Origin: Aeromicrobium ginsengisoli
GTDB lineage: Bacteria > Actinomycetota > Actinomycetes > Propionibacteriales > Nocardioidaceae
Length of the DNA stretch: 64,000 nt
Direction: 5' to 3'
Assembly (NCBI RefSeq): GCF_004134905.2
Contig: NZ_SDPQ02000001.1
Location: forward strand, 992,001 to 1,056,000
A program made the translations under genes and the position numbers. Numbering within the stretch: the stretch's first letter is position 1; every line of letters begins with the position of its first letter. The notes below the pieces were generated by a model. The model did not search any database. It worked only from the letters and a program-made list of their open reading frames with translations, and was not told where the DNA came from. This document shows, in pieces, positions 53,294 to 61,402 of this stretch.

Positions 53294-54194
53294 GACTCAA
53301 CTCCTTGGCGGTGATCTCGAAGAACACGTCCTCGAGCTGACGGTCGATGCGACGCACCTCGCGGACGTCGACGCCGGCCAGGACGAGGGCACGAGTGACC
53401 TCGCCGGTGTGGCGCTCGTCGACGCGCAGCCGGAGCTCGCCGTCGAGCGTGCGGATGGACTGGACGTACGCCAGCTGGTCGAGCGTCGCCCTGACGACGT
53501 CGGCGGGCGTCGCACGGATGACGAGCTCGCTGTCGCCGCGGAGCTCCTCGACGGTGCTCTCGACGACCATGCGGCCGGCATTGATGACGCCGACGCGATC
53601 GCAGATCTGCTGCACCTCGCCGAGCATGTGGCTCGACAAGATCACGGTGCGGCCCGAGTCGCCGAGCCGGCGGATCAGCGCTCGCATGTCGCGCATGCCG
53701 GCCGGATCGAGGCCGTTCGTCGGCTCGTCGAGCACCACGAGGTCGGGATCCTTGAGCAGGGCTGCTGCGACGCCGAGGCGCTGCTTCATCCCGAGCGAGT
53801 AGGTCGAGAACTTGTCGCCGCCCCGCGAGGCGAGGTCGACCGTCTCGAGGGTCTCGTCGATCCGCGCGGAGCCGGTGCCGGCATACCTGGCGATGACCTC
53901 GAGGTTGGCCCGCCCGGACAGGAACGGATAGAACGCCGGCCCCTCGATCATCGAGCCGATCCTGGCGAGCACGCCGGCGTCGCCCGGCCGGCGACCGAGG
54001 ACCGTGAGGTCCCCGCTCGTCGCCCGGATGAGGCCCAGCAGCATGCGCAACGTGGTCGTCTTGCCGGCGCCGTTGGGGCCGAGGAAGCCGTAGACCTCGC
54101 CGCGGCGCACGCTCAGGCTGACCTGGTCGACGGCCGTGACGGTGTCGTACCGCTTGGTCAGGTCACGGATCTCGACGACCGCCTCAGCACTCAC
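53277..54194 (-). CDS. ABC transporter ATP-binding protein
   Basis: The 305-aa ATPase has Walker A GPNGAGKTT, signature YSLGMKQRLGVA, Walker B LVVLDEPTNGLDP and the H-loop SSHMLGEV. The C-terminal extension (about 220-305) is typical of drug/peptide export ATPases of the CcmA/BcrA type. It overlaps the SHOCT gene (GTGA) and the permease, so the three are one operon. Confidence 0.93.
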   Translation of the reverse strand: MSAEAVVEIRDLTKRYDTVTAVDQVSLSVRRGEVYGFLGPNGAGKTTTLRMLLGLIRATSGDLTVLGRRPGDAGVLARIGSMIEGPAFYPFLSGRANLEVIARYAGTGSARIDETLETVDLASRGGDKFSTYSLGMKQRLGVAAALLKDPDLVVLDEPTNGLDPAGMRDMRALIRRLGDSGRTVILSSHMLGEVQQICDRVGVINAGRMVVESTVEELRGDSELVIRATPADVVRATLDQLAYVQSIRTLDGELRLRVDERHTGEVTRALVLAGVDVREVRRIDRQLEDVFFEITAKELSHADAP

Positions 54195-54439
54195 GTGTCC
54201 CGCTCCCGCAGGACGGCGAGGCGCTCGCGGTACTCCGACTCCTCGATCTCGCCGGCGGCGTAGCGCTCGGCCAGTCGGGACTCCCCCGCGAACGAGCCGC
54301 GGTGCCAGCGACGGCGACCGAAGCGGCCGAGCACGCCGAAGACGAGGACGAAGAACGCGATCCAGAACAGCGGGAACAGCGGCCACCAGGGGCCCGGGCC
54401 GTCCCAGGTGTCATGGGCGAGAAGCTGCGTGGACATCAT
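54191..54439 (-). CDS. SHOCT-domain small membrane protein
   Basis: The 82-aa protein has one membrane helix (LFPLFWIAFFVLVFGVLG) and a C-terminal SHOCT motif (SRLAERYAAGEIEESEYRERLAVLRE). SHOCT domains are short oligomerisation-type helices near the C-terminus of many membrane proteins. AAGGAG lies 7 nt before ATG 54439. It is translationally coupled to the ABC ATPase. Confidence 0.85.
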   Translation of the reverse strand: MMSTQLLAHDTWDGPGPWWPLFPLFWIAFFVLVFGVLGRFGRRRWHRGSFAGESRLAERYAAGEIEESEYRERLAVLRERDT

Positions 54440-54470
54440 GATGGAACTCCTTGAACAAGACTGAACTGCT

Positions 54471-54550
54471 GACTCTTCGAGTCTCGTGAGAACCGGCCGA
54501 CGGCGAATCGGCCACGGGGAGTCTCTTCACGTACGCCCGAGGGCGTACGT
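54471..54550. repeat. three small hairpins between response regulator and SHOCT gene
   Basis: GACTC-ttc-GAGTC (54471-54483), GGCCGA...TCGGCC (54495-54513) and ACGTACGCC-cgag-GGCGTACGT (54529-54550) follow the response-regulator stop. The last may be a terminator without a T-run; the others could be operator sites for the regulator. Confidence 0.45.
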
Positions 54551-54558
54551 CCGGCGGC

Positions 54559-55221
54559 TCAGGACCAGCCGGGGCGTACGAGGCCGGACTCGTACGCGAT
54601 GACGACGAGCTGGGCTCGGTCGCGGGCGTTGAGCTTGATCATCGCGCGGCTGACGTGCGTCTTGGCGGTCGCCGGGCTCATGAACAGCCGAGCGCCGATC
54701 TCGTCGTTGTTGAGCCCTTCGCCGACGAGGGCGACCACCTCCCGCTCGCGATCGGTCAACGGCTCGAGCACCGCCGGGCTGACCGTCCCGCGGCTGCGGT
54801 CGGCGAACTCCGAGATGAGCCTGCGGGTGACTCCCGGCGACAGCAACGCGTCGCCAGCCGCGACGGCCCGGATGCCGGCCAGCAGCTCAGCCGGCTCGGT
54901 GTCCTTGACCAGGAAGCCGCTCGCCCCGATGCGGACCGCCTCGAAGACGTACTCGTCGAGGTCGAACGTCGTCAGGATGACGACCCGCACACCCTCGAGC
55001 ACCGGATCCGCGGTGATGCGACGGGTGGCCTCGAGGCCGTCTACGCCGGGCATGCGGATGTCCATGAGCACGACGTCCGGGACGTGCCGCGCGATCACGT
55101 CGACCGCCTCACCGCCGCTGGACGCCTCCGCGACGACCTCGAGGTCATCCTCGGCGTCGATCAGCGCACGGAACCCGGCACGCAGCAGCGCCTGGTCGTC
55201 GACCAGCACGACGCGGATCAT
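54559..55221 (-). CDS. NarL/LuxR-family response regulator
   Basis: The 220-aa protein has a receiver domain with phospho-acceptor Asp54 (VVLMDIRMPGVDG), the KDTEPAEL segment, and a LuxR HTH (LTDREREVVALVGEGLNNDEIGARL, TAKTHVSRAMIKL). It starts inside the kinase stop (ATGA). It likely controls the ABC transporter downstream; the signal is unknown. Confidence 0.93.
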   Translation of the reverse strand: MIRVVLVDDQALLRAGFRALIDAEDDLEVVAEASSGGEAVDVIARHVPDVVLMDIRMPGVDGLEATRRITADPVLEGVRVVILTTFDLDEYVFEAVRIGASGFLVKDTEPAELLAGIRAVAAGDALLSPGVTRRLISEFADRSRGTVSPAVLEPLTDREREVVALVGEGLNNDEIGARLFMSPATAKTHVSRAMIKLNARDRAQLVVIAYESGLVRPGWS

Positions 55222-56351
55222 GAGCGGCTCCTCAGCGGTAGCGACGCGAGGACCCGGGTGCCGCCAACGGGTCCCTGCCCGACATCGAGTGAGCCACCGA
55301 GGGTCTCAGCGCGCTCACGCATGCCGATGATGCCGGTGCCTTCGGCCGCGCCCCAGCTGAACCCGGCGCCGTTGTCGATGACCGTCACCGACAACGAGTC
55401 GGTGCCGTAGGCGAGCTCGATGTCGGCGGCACTCGCGCCGGCATGGCGTACGACGTTGGTGATCGCCTCCTGCACGATGCGCAGCGCGGCCAGCTCGACC
55501 GACGAGGGCAGCGGCCGTACGTCGCCGCGCACGGTCTTGCGGACCTCCAGCCCGGCGTGGCCGCTGCGTTCGACCAGGTCGTCGAGCGACGCCAACGTGC
55601 CCGACGGGCGGCGCGGCGCCTCATCATCGACGTCGCGCAGGATGCCGACGAGCGACCGCAGCTCGACGAGCGCATCCTTGCTGGCGTCCTTGATCGCCTC
55701 GAGCGCCGTCTGCGCCTGCTCGGGCTTGCGGTCGACGATGTGCAGCGCGACGCCGGCCTGCACGTTGATCAGTGAGATGTGGTGGGCGACGACGTCGTGG
55801 AGCTCACGCGCGATCTGCAAGCGCTCCTCGTTGGCCTGACGACGGGACGCCTCGGCGCGCGCTTGCCTGGACGCGATGATGCGTTCGCGCCGCACCCGCA
55901 CGAGCTCGCCGACCGCGAGCACGAGCAACGACCAGGCGAGCGCACCGGACAGCCAGGACCACGACCACTCCCGGTCGTACATCGGCCGCTGGATCGCGAG
56001 CACGGTGACCACAACGGTGCCGAGCCCGAGCCACGCGGCGACCCGATGCCCGCGCACGACGGTGAGCACGGTGGCGATCGCGAGGCTCGCGAGCACCGGC
56101 CCGAACGCGTAGTCGCGCAGCACGTACGCCACCGTGATCGCGACGACGAACGCCAGGACCTGCCGGGGCCAGCGGCGCAGGAACAGCAAGGACACCGGGC
56201 CCAGCACCGCGATGACGATCGCGAGGGCGTCGAGCCGTCGGTGCCCGGTCTGGTTGTGGTTGGCGCCGACCGTGCCCACGACCTGGAAGACCGCCAGCGG
56301 CAGCCACCCGAAGAGCGCGGTCCGCGGCACGGCTCTCAGGTCGACGGACAT
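55218..56351 (-). CDS. NarL-type sensor histidine kinase
   Basis: The 377-aa kinase has about five membrane helices and the HisKA_3 box ARELHDVVAHHISLINVQAG (His185), then the HATPase with EAITNVVRHAGA and GTGIIGMRERAETLGG. No extracellular sensor loop of size is present, so it may sense the membrane or a partner. ATG 56351 is chosen, though the 56387 ATG is also in frame. Confidence 0.9.
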   Translation of the reverse strand: MSVDLRAVPRTALFGWLPLAVFQVVGTVGANHNQTGHRRLDALAIVIAVLGPVSLLFLRRWPRQVLAFVVAITVAYVLRDYAFGPVLASLAIATVLTVVRGHRVAAWLGLGTVVVTVLAIQRPMYDREWSWSWLSGALAWSLLVLAVGELVRVRRERIIASRQARAEASRRQANEERLQIARELHDVVAHHISLINVQAGVALHIVDRKPEQAQTALEAIKDASKDALVELRSLVGILRDVDDEAPRRPSGTLASLDDLVERSGHAGLEVRKTVRGDVRPLPSSVELAALRIVQEAITNVVRHAGASAADIELAYGTDSLSVTVIDNGAGFSWGAAEGTGIIGMRERAETLGGSLDVGQGPVGGTRVLASLPLRSRS

Positions 56352-56439
56352 GCCCTCACGGTAGGCGAACCGGCGGGCGGAGGGCATCGCACTGACGGAG
56401 CATTCCGGCGTACGCCCACGGGAGTAGTCGACAGGAAAA

Positions 56440-56452
56440 GAACGATCGTGCT
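56440..56452. promoter_or_regulatory. TetR operator-like palindrome upstream of tetR
   Basis: GAACGATCGTGCT contains the palindrome ACGATCGT and the same 13 bases occur inverted at 57093-57105 in the hydrolase gene. It overlaps TATAAC, the -10 box of tetR (56452-56457), 6 nt before the start. Confidence 0.6.
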
Positions 56453-56463
56453 ATAACTGAGGC

Positions 56464-57048
56464 ATGTCCAAGGGCGACGAGACGCGACACGCGATCCTGA
56501 CCGAGGCGACCGCCGTCGCCGCCAAGGTCGGGCTCACCGGCATGACGATCGGCCAGCTCGCCGCGCACACCGGGATGTCCAAGAGCGGCCTCTATGCGCA
56601 CTTCGCCTCCAAGGAGGCGCTGCAGCTCGAGATCCTGCGGCACACCCGTGAGCGGTTCGTCGACCAGGTCGTACGACCCGCGCTCCAGACGCCCCGGGGC
56701 ATCGCCCGGCTGCGGGTGCTGTTCGACGCGTGGGTCACCTGGTCGGAGTCGATGGAGGAAGGCGGCTGCCTGTTCGTGGCCGCCAGCTCCGAGCTCGACG
56801 ACCAGCCCGGACCGGTCCGCGACGCCCTCGTCCGCGACGAGCGCGACTGGCTCGAGATGATCGCGACCGTCGCCGGGACCGCCGTCAGCGAGGGCGAGCT
56901 GCGCGACGACCTCGACCTAGAGCAGTTCGCCTACGAGGTGCACGCCCTCACACTCGCCCACCAGCACGCGTCGCGGCTGCTGCGCGACCCCAAGGCCCTC
57001 GATCGCGTGCACCGCGCGTTCGACTCCCTCCTCACCCACTCCGCCTGA
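56464..57048 (+). CDS. TetR/AcrR-family transcriptional regulator
   Basis: The 194-aa protein has an N-terminal TetR HTH (TIGQLAAHTGMSKSGLYAHFASKEAL, about 28-53) and a C-terminal ligand domain. It is followed 20 nt later by an alpha/beta hydrolase, which it probably regulates along with itself. Confidence 0.92.
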   Translation: MSKGDETRHAILTEATAVAAKVGLTGMTIGQLAAHTGMSKSGLYAHFASKEALQLEILRHTRERFVDQVVRPALQTPRGIARLRVLFDAWVTWSESMEEGGCLFVAASSELDDQPGPVRDALVRDERDWLEMIATVAGTAVSEGELRDDLDLEQFAYEVHALTLAHQHASRLLRDPKALDRVHRAFDSLLTHSA

Positions 57049-57068
57049 CCCCGGCAAAGGAATCCGAC

Positions 57069-57962
57069 ATGGCACACGCGTCATCACGAAAAAGCACGAT
57101 CGTTCGGCCTTCTCAACACCTGATGCGTGCCGGCTTTCGCACCCTCGAGCACGTCGCGCCCGGCCTCGGAGCCCGCTGGGCCGATCGGTGGTGGTTCACC
57201 CTTCCCACCTCTCCGATCAGTGACCTGCCATCCGGCGGCGCGCCGTTCGAGGTCGAGTCCGAGGGCCACACGGTCCGCGGGCACCGTTGGGGATCGGGGC
57301 CGGTGATCTACCTCGTGCACGGGTGGGGCGGCAACGAGACGCAGCTGGCCAGGTTCGTGCCGCCGCTCCTCGCGGCCGGGTTCTCGGTCGTCACGCATGA
57401 CGCGCCGAGCCACGGCAGCTCCGACCCCGGCGCGGTCGCTGGCCAGGGCCACGCGGTCGAGATGGGTCGAGCACTCGATGCCGTGGCGGCGGTGCACGGC
57501 CCGGCACACGCCGTCGTCGCGCACTCCATGGGCGGCCTCGCCACAGGACTGGCGCTGCAGTACGGCTGGCTCGGCACCGAGCGGCTCGCCCTGGTGGCGC
57601 CGATGGTGCGCATCGGCGACCACCTGCCCACGCTCCAGGCCGGGCTGGGGTTCGGTCCTCGCACTCGCGAGCGGCTCAAGCAGCGGGCGTACGACCGCGT
57701 CGGCCTCGCGGTCGAGGAGGTCGACCTCGTACGCATCGCCGACGAGATCGAGCGTCCTGACCTGCTGGTGATCCACGACCCGGCTGACCGGTTGGCGAAG
57801 TACGACTCATCCGTGGAGCTCACCGAGGCGTGGGACGGTGCGCAGCTCACCACGATCGAAGGGCTCGGTCACCACCGGATCCTGCGCGACGACGCTGTCG
57901 TGCGGCAGGTGGTCGCGTTCGTCCTCGCGGGACAGCTCGACGAGCTCGAGCGGAGCGCCTGA
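57069..57962 (+). CDS. alpha/beta hydrolase
   Basis: The 297-aa protein has the alpha/beta-hydrolase pattern: YLVHGWGGNETQ oxyanion loop, the nucleophile elbow AHSMGG (Ser at centre), VIHDPADRL acidic region and GLGHHRIL catalytic His. It may be an esterase for a xenobiotic or lipid sensed by the TetR regulator. ATG 57069 follows AAAGGA. A second copy of the tetR operator-like 13-mer lies at 57093-57105, inside this gene. Confidence 0.9.
   Translation: MAHASSRKSTIVRPSQHLMRAGFRTLEHVAPGLGARWADRWWFTLPTSPISDLPSGGAPFEVESEGHTVRGHRWGSGPVIYLVHGWGGNETQLARFVPPLLAAGFSVVTHDAPSHGSSDPGAVAGQGHAVEMGRALDAVAAVHGPAHAVVAHSMGGLATGLALQYGWLGTERLALVAPMVRIGDHLPTLQAGLGFGPRTRERLKQRAYDRVGLAVEEVDLVRIADEIERPDLLVIHDPADRLAKYDSSVELTEAWDGAQLTTIEGLGHHRILRDDAVVRQVVAFVLAGQLDELERSA
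57093..57105. promoter_or_regulatory. inverted copy of TetR operator-like 13-mer inside hydrolase gene
   Basis: AGCACGATCGTTC is the exact reverse complement of GAACGATCGTGCT at 56440-56452. It lies within codons 9-13 of the hydrolase. The two sites are 640 bp apart, on the two sides of the tetR coding region. Confidence 0.5.
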
Positions 57963-57971
57963 TCTCCGCGT

Positions 57972-58556
57972 TCAGTCGAGCGCGGAGATCAGGGTCTCCT
58001 GGACGTAGCCCAACCAGTCGTAGATCTCGGACATCGCCGCGATCGCCTCGTCCTCGGACTGGGCGATGAGCATCGCATCTTCCTCGGCGTCGATGCCGAG
58101 CCGCACGGCAAGTGACAGGCGTACGTCGGTCAGCGCCCTGAGCCAGGCCTGCACCTCGGCGTCGTCGAGCTCGATCTCGATCTGCTGCTCGTCGTCCTCG
58201 ACCGGGGTGCCGAAGGTCAGCCCGCCGTCGACGAGGGATCCGATCAGTGCCTCGGCGTTGGCGACCTTGGCCGACGTCAGCGACCGCTCGGTGAACCGCC
58301 GGAACTCGCCGGCGCCCTCTTCGTCATCGCGATAGGCGTCGGGCAGCAGGCGGCGGAGCACCGGGTCCTCTGGCGGCAACGACGGGCCGCCCATGCCCAG
58401 CTGCGTCGCGAGCGGATCTGCGGTCGACTCGTCGGCGCCGTTGCGATCGCGCAGGAGCTCGACGACCTGACCGGAGAGGCTCGCCAGCAGGTGCGCCTCA
58501 CCGGCCTCGAACGTCGCGGTGATGCCGCCGCGGCGGCGCTTCTTGAACGGCTTCAT
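57972..58556 (-). CDS. DUF2017 domain-containing protein
   Basis: The 194-aa protein matches the family encoded next to clpS in Actinobacteria (Rv1332 in M. tuberculosis). Blocks include [11 protein letters not shown] at the start, [35 protein letters not shown] and [11 protein letters not shown] at the end. The function is not known. Its ATG overlaps the clpS stop (ATGA). Confidence 0.9.
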   Translation of the reverse strand: MKPFKKRRRGGITATFEAGEAHLLASLSGQVVELLRDRNGADESTADPLATQLGMGGPSLPPEDPVLRRLLPDAYRDDEEGAGEFRRFTERSLTSAKVANAEALIGSLVDGGLTFGTPVEDDEQQIEIELDDAEVQAWLRALTDVRLSLAVRLGIDAEEDAMLIAQSEDEAIAAMSEIYDWLGYVQETLISALD

Positions 58557-58849
58557 GCGTCTTGCCGCTCCAATGTGGCCCAGAGGCCGTATTCGTGCAT
58601 GGCCTGGACGTGGCGTTCCATCTGCTCACGGCTGCCGCTCGACACGACGGCCTTGCCCTCGTGGTGCACCGCGAGCATCAGCTCGTGCGCCTTCTCCTCG
58701 GTGTAGCCGAAGTAGTTGCGGAAGACGTACGCGACGTAGGACATCAGGTTGACCGGGTCGTTCCAGACGATGGTGACCCAGGGATCCTCGAGCTCGACGA
58801 TCTCGTCTACGTCGGGCTCGGCGATCTCGACGGGCGACGGCGTGGTCAT
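58553..58849 (-). CDS. clpS: ATP-dependent Clp protease adaptor ClpS
   Basis: The 98-aa protein has the ClpS core [20 protein letters not shown], followed by [26 protein letters not shown] and MEYGL-like end ([11 protein letters not shown]). ClpS delivers N-degron substrates to ClpCP/ClpAP in the cytoplasm. CACAAT lies 6 nt before the ATG. DUF2017 follows with overlap. Confidence 0.96.
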   Translation of the reverse strand: MTTPSPVEIAEPDVDEIVELEDPWVTIVWNDPVNLMSYVAYVFRNYFGYTEEKAHELMLAVHHEGKAVVSSGSREQMERHVQAMHEYGLWATLERQDA

Positions 58850-58924
58850 ACGGCCATTGTGTCCCAGGCACCTGACGGAGTGAAACCGCACGGTCGACGC
58901 CCGCGCCTCGGTCATACTCGGAGC

Positions 58925-59293
58925 ATGACGATCGACCGGGGGCAGGAAGTGCGCGTCGCAGGATGGATGTTCATCCCCGTGGTCCCGGCGCTTGCCGTCA
59001 TGGCGGGATATTCGAGCGGGCACGAACATCACGGATCGGCCGACGCGCTCTGGACGCTCTTCGGCGCCGCCCTCCTCGGATCCGCCCTGCTGCCGGCCGT
59101 TCGGGCGTACGCTCGACCGACTCGACGCAATCTCGAGACCGTCGCCCTGGTCGTTGCCGGCGTCGTCCTCACAGCGATCGGGCTCATGAACCACGGCGAC
59201 CCGTACGACAGCGAGATCTTCGGCCCGTTCCTGCTCATCCCGGTCGGCGTCGTGATGTGGCTCTGCGGATGCCTCCGCCGGCTCGACCCCTAG
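58925..59293 (+). CDS. small multi-pass membrane protein, unknown
   Basis: The 122-aa protein has three to four hydrophobic segments ([68 protein letters not shown]) and a His-rich loop (GHEHHGSAD). I recognise no family. CATACT at 58913-58918 lies 6 nt before the ATG, and CGGAGC is also a possible ribosome site. It sits between clpS and pncB. Confidence 0.6.
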   Translation: MTIDRGQEVRVAGWMFIPVVPALAVMAGYSSGHEHHGSADALWTLFGAALLGSALLPAVRAYARPTRRNLETVALVVAGVVLTAIGLMNHGDPYDSEIFGPFLLIPVGVVMWLCGCLRRLDP

Positions 59294-59315
59294 AGCCGCG
59301 CTCCGCGCGCGCCTC

Positions 59316-59321
59316 TAGGCT
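59316..59321 (+). promoter_or_regulatory. -10 box of leaderless pncB transcript
   Basis: TAGGCT ends 7 nt before the GTG at 59329. Confidence 0.5.
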
Positions 59322-59328
59322 GAACACC

Positions 59329-60627
59329 GTGAACGCCTCAACGGCCCTGCTGACCGATCGCTACGAGCTCACGATGCTGCAGGCGACGCTGCGCGACGGC
59401 ACGGCGCAGCGGCGCTCGGTGTTCGAGCTCTTCGCGCGCAGACTTCCGGAGGGCCGCCGGTACGGCGTGGTCGCGGGTGTCGGGCGCTTGCTCGATGCGC
59501 TGGCGGAGTTCCGCTTCGGCCAGGTCGAGCTCGACTGGCTTCGCGAGGCCGGCGTCGTCGACGAGGACACGATCCAGTGGCTCGCCGACTACCGGTTCAG
59601 CGGCACGATCTGGGGCTACCCCGACGGCGAGCTCTACTTCCCGCAGTCCCCCGTGCTGATCGTCGAGGGCACGTTCGCCGAGTCGGTGATCCTGGAGACG
59701 GTGTTCCTCTCGATCCTCAACCACGACTCCGCGATCGCCTCAGCCGCCACGCGCATGATCACCGCCGCCGGCAACCGGCCGTGCATCGAGATGGGCTCCC
59801 GGCGTACGCACGAGGGCTCGGCCGTCGCCGCGGCCCGATCGGCCTACATCGCCGGGTTCGCCGCCACCTCCAACCTCGAGGCCGGTCGTACGTACGGCAT
59901 CCCGACGACCGGCACCAGCGCGCACTCGTTCACGCTGCTGCACGACACGGAGCGCGACGCCTTCGAGGCACAGGTGCGAGCACTCGGCCCCGGCACGACA
60001 CTGCTGGTCGACACGTACGACATCCCGGAGGCCATCAGGACTGCCGTCGAGGTCGCCGGGCCCGAGCTGGGCGGAGTACGGCTCGACTCCGGTGACCTGG
60101 TCGCGCTCGCGGGCGAGGTCCGCAGGCAGCTCGACGACCTCGGCGCGACGTCGACCCGGATCACGGTGACGAGCGATCTCGACGAGTACGCCATCGCCGC
60201 TCTCGCCGCGGCACCCGTCGACGGATACGGCGTCGGCACGGCGCTCGTCACGGGCTCGGGGGCGCCGACCAGCGGATTCGTCTACAAGCTCGTGTCGCGC
60301 GAGGGCACCGGCGGCGAGATGGTGCCGGTCGCCAAGAAGAGCAAGGACAAGGTCTCGGTCGGCGGCCGCAAGTCGGCGCTCCGCCGGCGGGATGCCGCCG
60401 GCACGGCACAGGCGGAGGTCATCGGCATCGATCTCACCCCGGTCCACGACGGCGATGACCGGACGTTGCTGGTCGAGCTCGTCCGCGACGGCTCCCGAGT
60501 GCACCACGAGACGCTCGACGACGCCCGCGAACGCCTGCGTACGTCGCTCGCCGAGCTGCCGGCCACGTCAAGGCAGCTCCAGGCGGGCGAACCCGCCATC
60601 GACACCGTCTACGAGGAGCGAACATGA
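59329..60627 (+). CDS. pncB: nicotinate phosphoribosyltransferase
   Basis: The 432-aa enzyme makes nicotinate mononucleotide from nicotinate and PRPP with ATP. It has the LLTDRYELTMLQA start, FELFARRLPEGRRYGV, IEMGSRRTHEGSAVAAARSAY, the GTSAHSF segment and VRLDSGDLVAL. GTG 59329 is the family start. Its stop overlaps pncA by 4 nt (ATGA), so both NAD-salvage steps are made together. Confidence 0.96.
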   Translation: MNASTALLTDRYELTMLQATLRDGTAQRRSVFELFARRLPEGRRYGVVAGVGRLLDALAEFRFGQVELDWLREAGVVDEDTIQWLADYRFSGTIWGYPDGELYFPQSPVLIVEGTFAESVILETVFLSILNHDSAIASAATRMITAAGNRPCIEMGSRRTHEGSAVAAARSAYIAGFAATSNLEAGRTYGIPTTGTSAHSFTLLHDTERDAFEAQVRALGPGTTLLVDTYDIPEAIRTAVEVAGPELGGVRLDSGDLVALAGEVRRQLDDLGATSTRITVTSDLDEYAIAALAAAPVDGYGVGTALVTGSGAPTSGFVYKLVSREGTGGEMVPVAKKSKDKVSVGGRKSALRRRDAAGTAQAEVIGIDLTPVHDGDDRTLLVELVRDGSRVHHETLDDARERLRTSLAELPATSRQLQAGEPAIDTVYEERT

Positions 60628-61178
60628 CCAAGGCCTTGATCGTCGTCGACGTGCAGAACGACTTCTGCGAGGGCGGTTCGCTGGCTGTAGCCGGTGGGGC
60701 CAAGGTCGCCGCCGATGTCGCCGAGCTGCTGGCCACCAGGGCGTACGCCACGGTCGTCGCGACCCGTGACCACCACATCGATCCGGGCTCGCACTTCTCG
60801 GACGCTCCCGACTTCGTCGACTCCTGGCCACCGCACTGCGTCGTCGGCACGCCCGGCGAGGAGCTCCACCCGCCGCTCGAGCCCGCCTTGTTCGACGAGG
60901 TCTTCTACAAGGGCGAGTACGCGGCGGCCTACTCAGGCTTCGAAGGCAGCTCCGCCGATGGTGCACGCCTCGCCGACTGGCTGCGCTCCGCGGGCGTCGA
61001 CGAGGTGGACGTGTGCGGCATCGCGACGGACTACTGCGTACGAGCGACGGCTCTGGACGCCGCGCGCGAGGGATTCGCCGTGCGTGTCCTCGAAGGACTC
61101 ACTGCCGCGGTGTCACCGGCCAACCTGCCCGACGTGCACCGCGACTGGGCCGCCGGCGTGGTGGTCGGCGAAGGCTGA
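60624..61178 (+). CDS. pncA: nicotinamidase
   Basis: The 184-aa isochorismatase-fold enzyme converts nicotinamide to nicotinate. It has the catalytic triad Asp9, Lys96 and Cys138 (DVQNDF, YKGEY, CGIATDYCV) and the metal residues Asp49, His51, His57 and His71, all at the positions known for M. tuberculosis PncA or one off. This predicts pyrazinamide activation as well. Confidence 0.96.
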   Translation: MTKALIVVDVQNDFCEGGSLAVAGGAKVAADVAELLATRAYATVVATRDHHIDPGSHFSDAPDFVDSWPPHCVVGTPGEELHPPLEPALFDEVFYKGEYAAAYSGFEGSSADGARLADWLRSAGVDEVDVCGIATDYCVRATALDAAREGFAVRVLEGLTAAVSPANLPDVHRDWAAGVVVGEG

Positions 61179-61179
61179 A

Positions 61180-61299
61180 CTACGGTCGAGCCGGTACGAC
61201 GACGGCCGCGACCGAACCGGCGACGAGCCCGGCGAGGGTCGGCGCCGCCAGGAACCGCAGCAGGAGCGACCAGCGCGACGGAAGCGTGATGTCTGACAT
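61180..61299 (-). CDS. 39-aa small membrane protein candidate
   Basis: The ORF begins MSDITLPSRWSLLLRFLAAP and has a hydrophobic stretch of 20-25 residues (LAAPTLAGLVAGSVAAVVV). It starts with ATG 61299 and ends one base from the pncA stop. The ribosome site is weak, so expression is uncertain. I recognise no family. Confidence 0.35.
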   Translation of the reverse strand: MSDITLPSRWSLLLRFLAAPTLAGLVAGSVAAVVVPARP

Positions 61300-61390
61300 G
61301 ATTCGACGATCTCGTCCCGAGTCGACAGGCGGCCGACGTCGAGGTGAACACCGCAGGATCGCTGGGCGTCAGGTTGTCCGGCGGCACGGA

Positions 61391-61396
61391 TAGCCT
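61391..61396 (+). promoter_or_regulatory. -10 box of leaderless eis-like gene
   Basis: TAGCCT ends 6 nt before the ATG at 61403. Confidence 0.45.
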
Positions 61397-61402
61397 GAGG
61401 CG

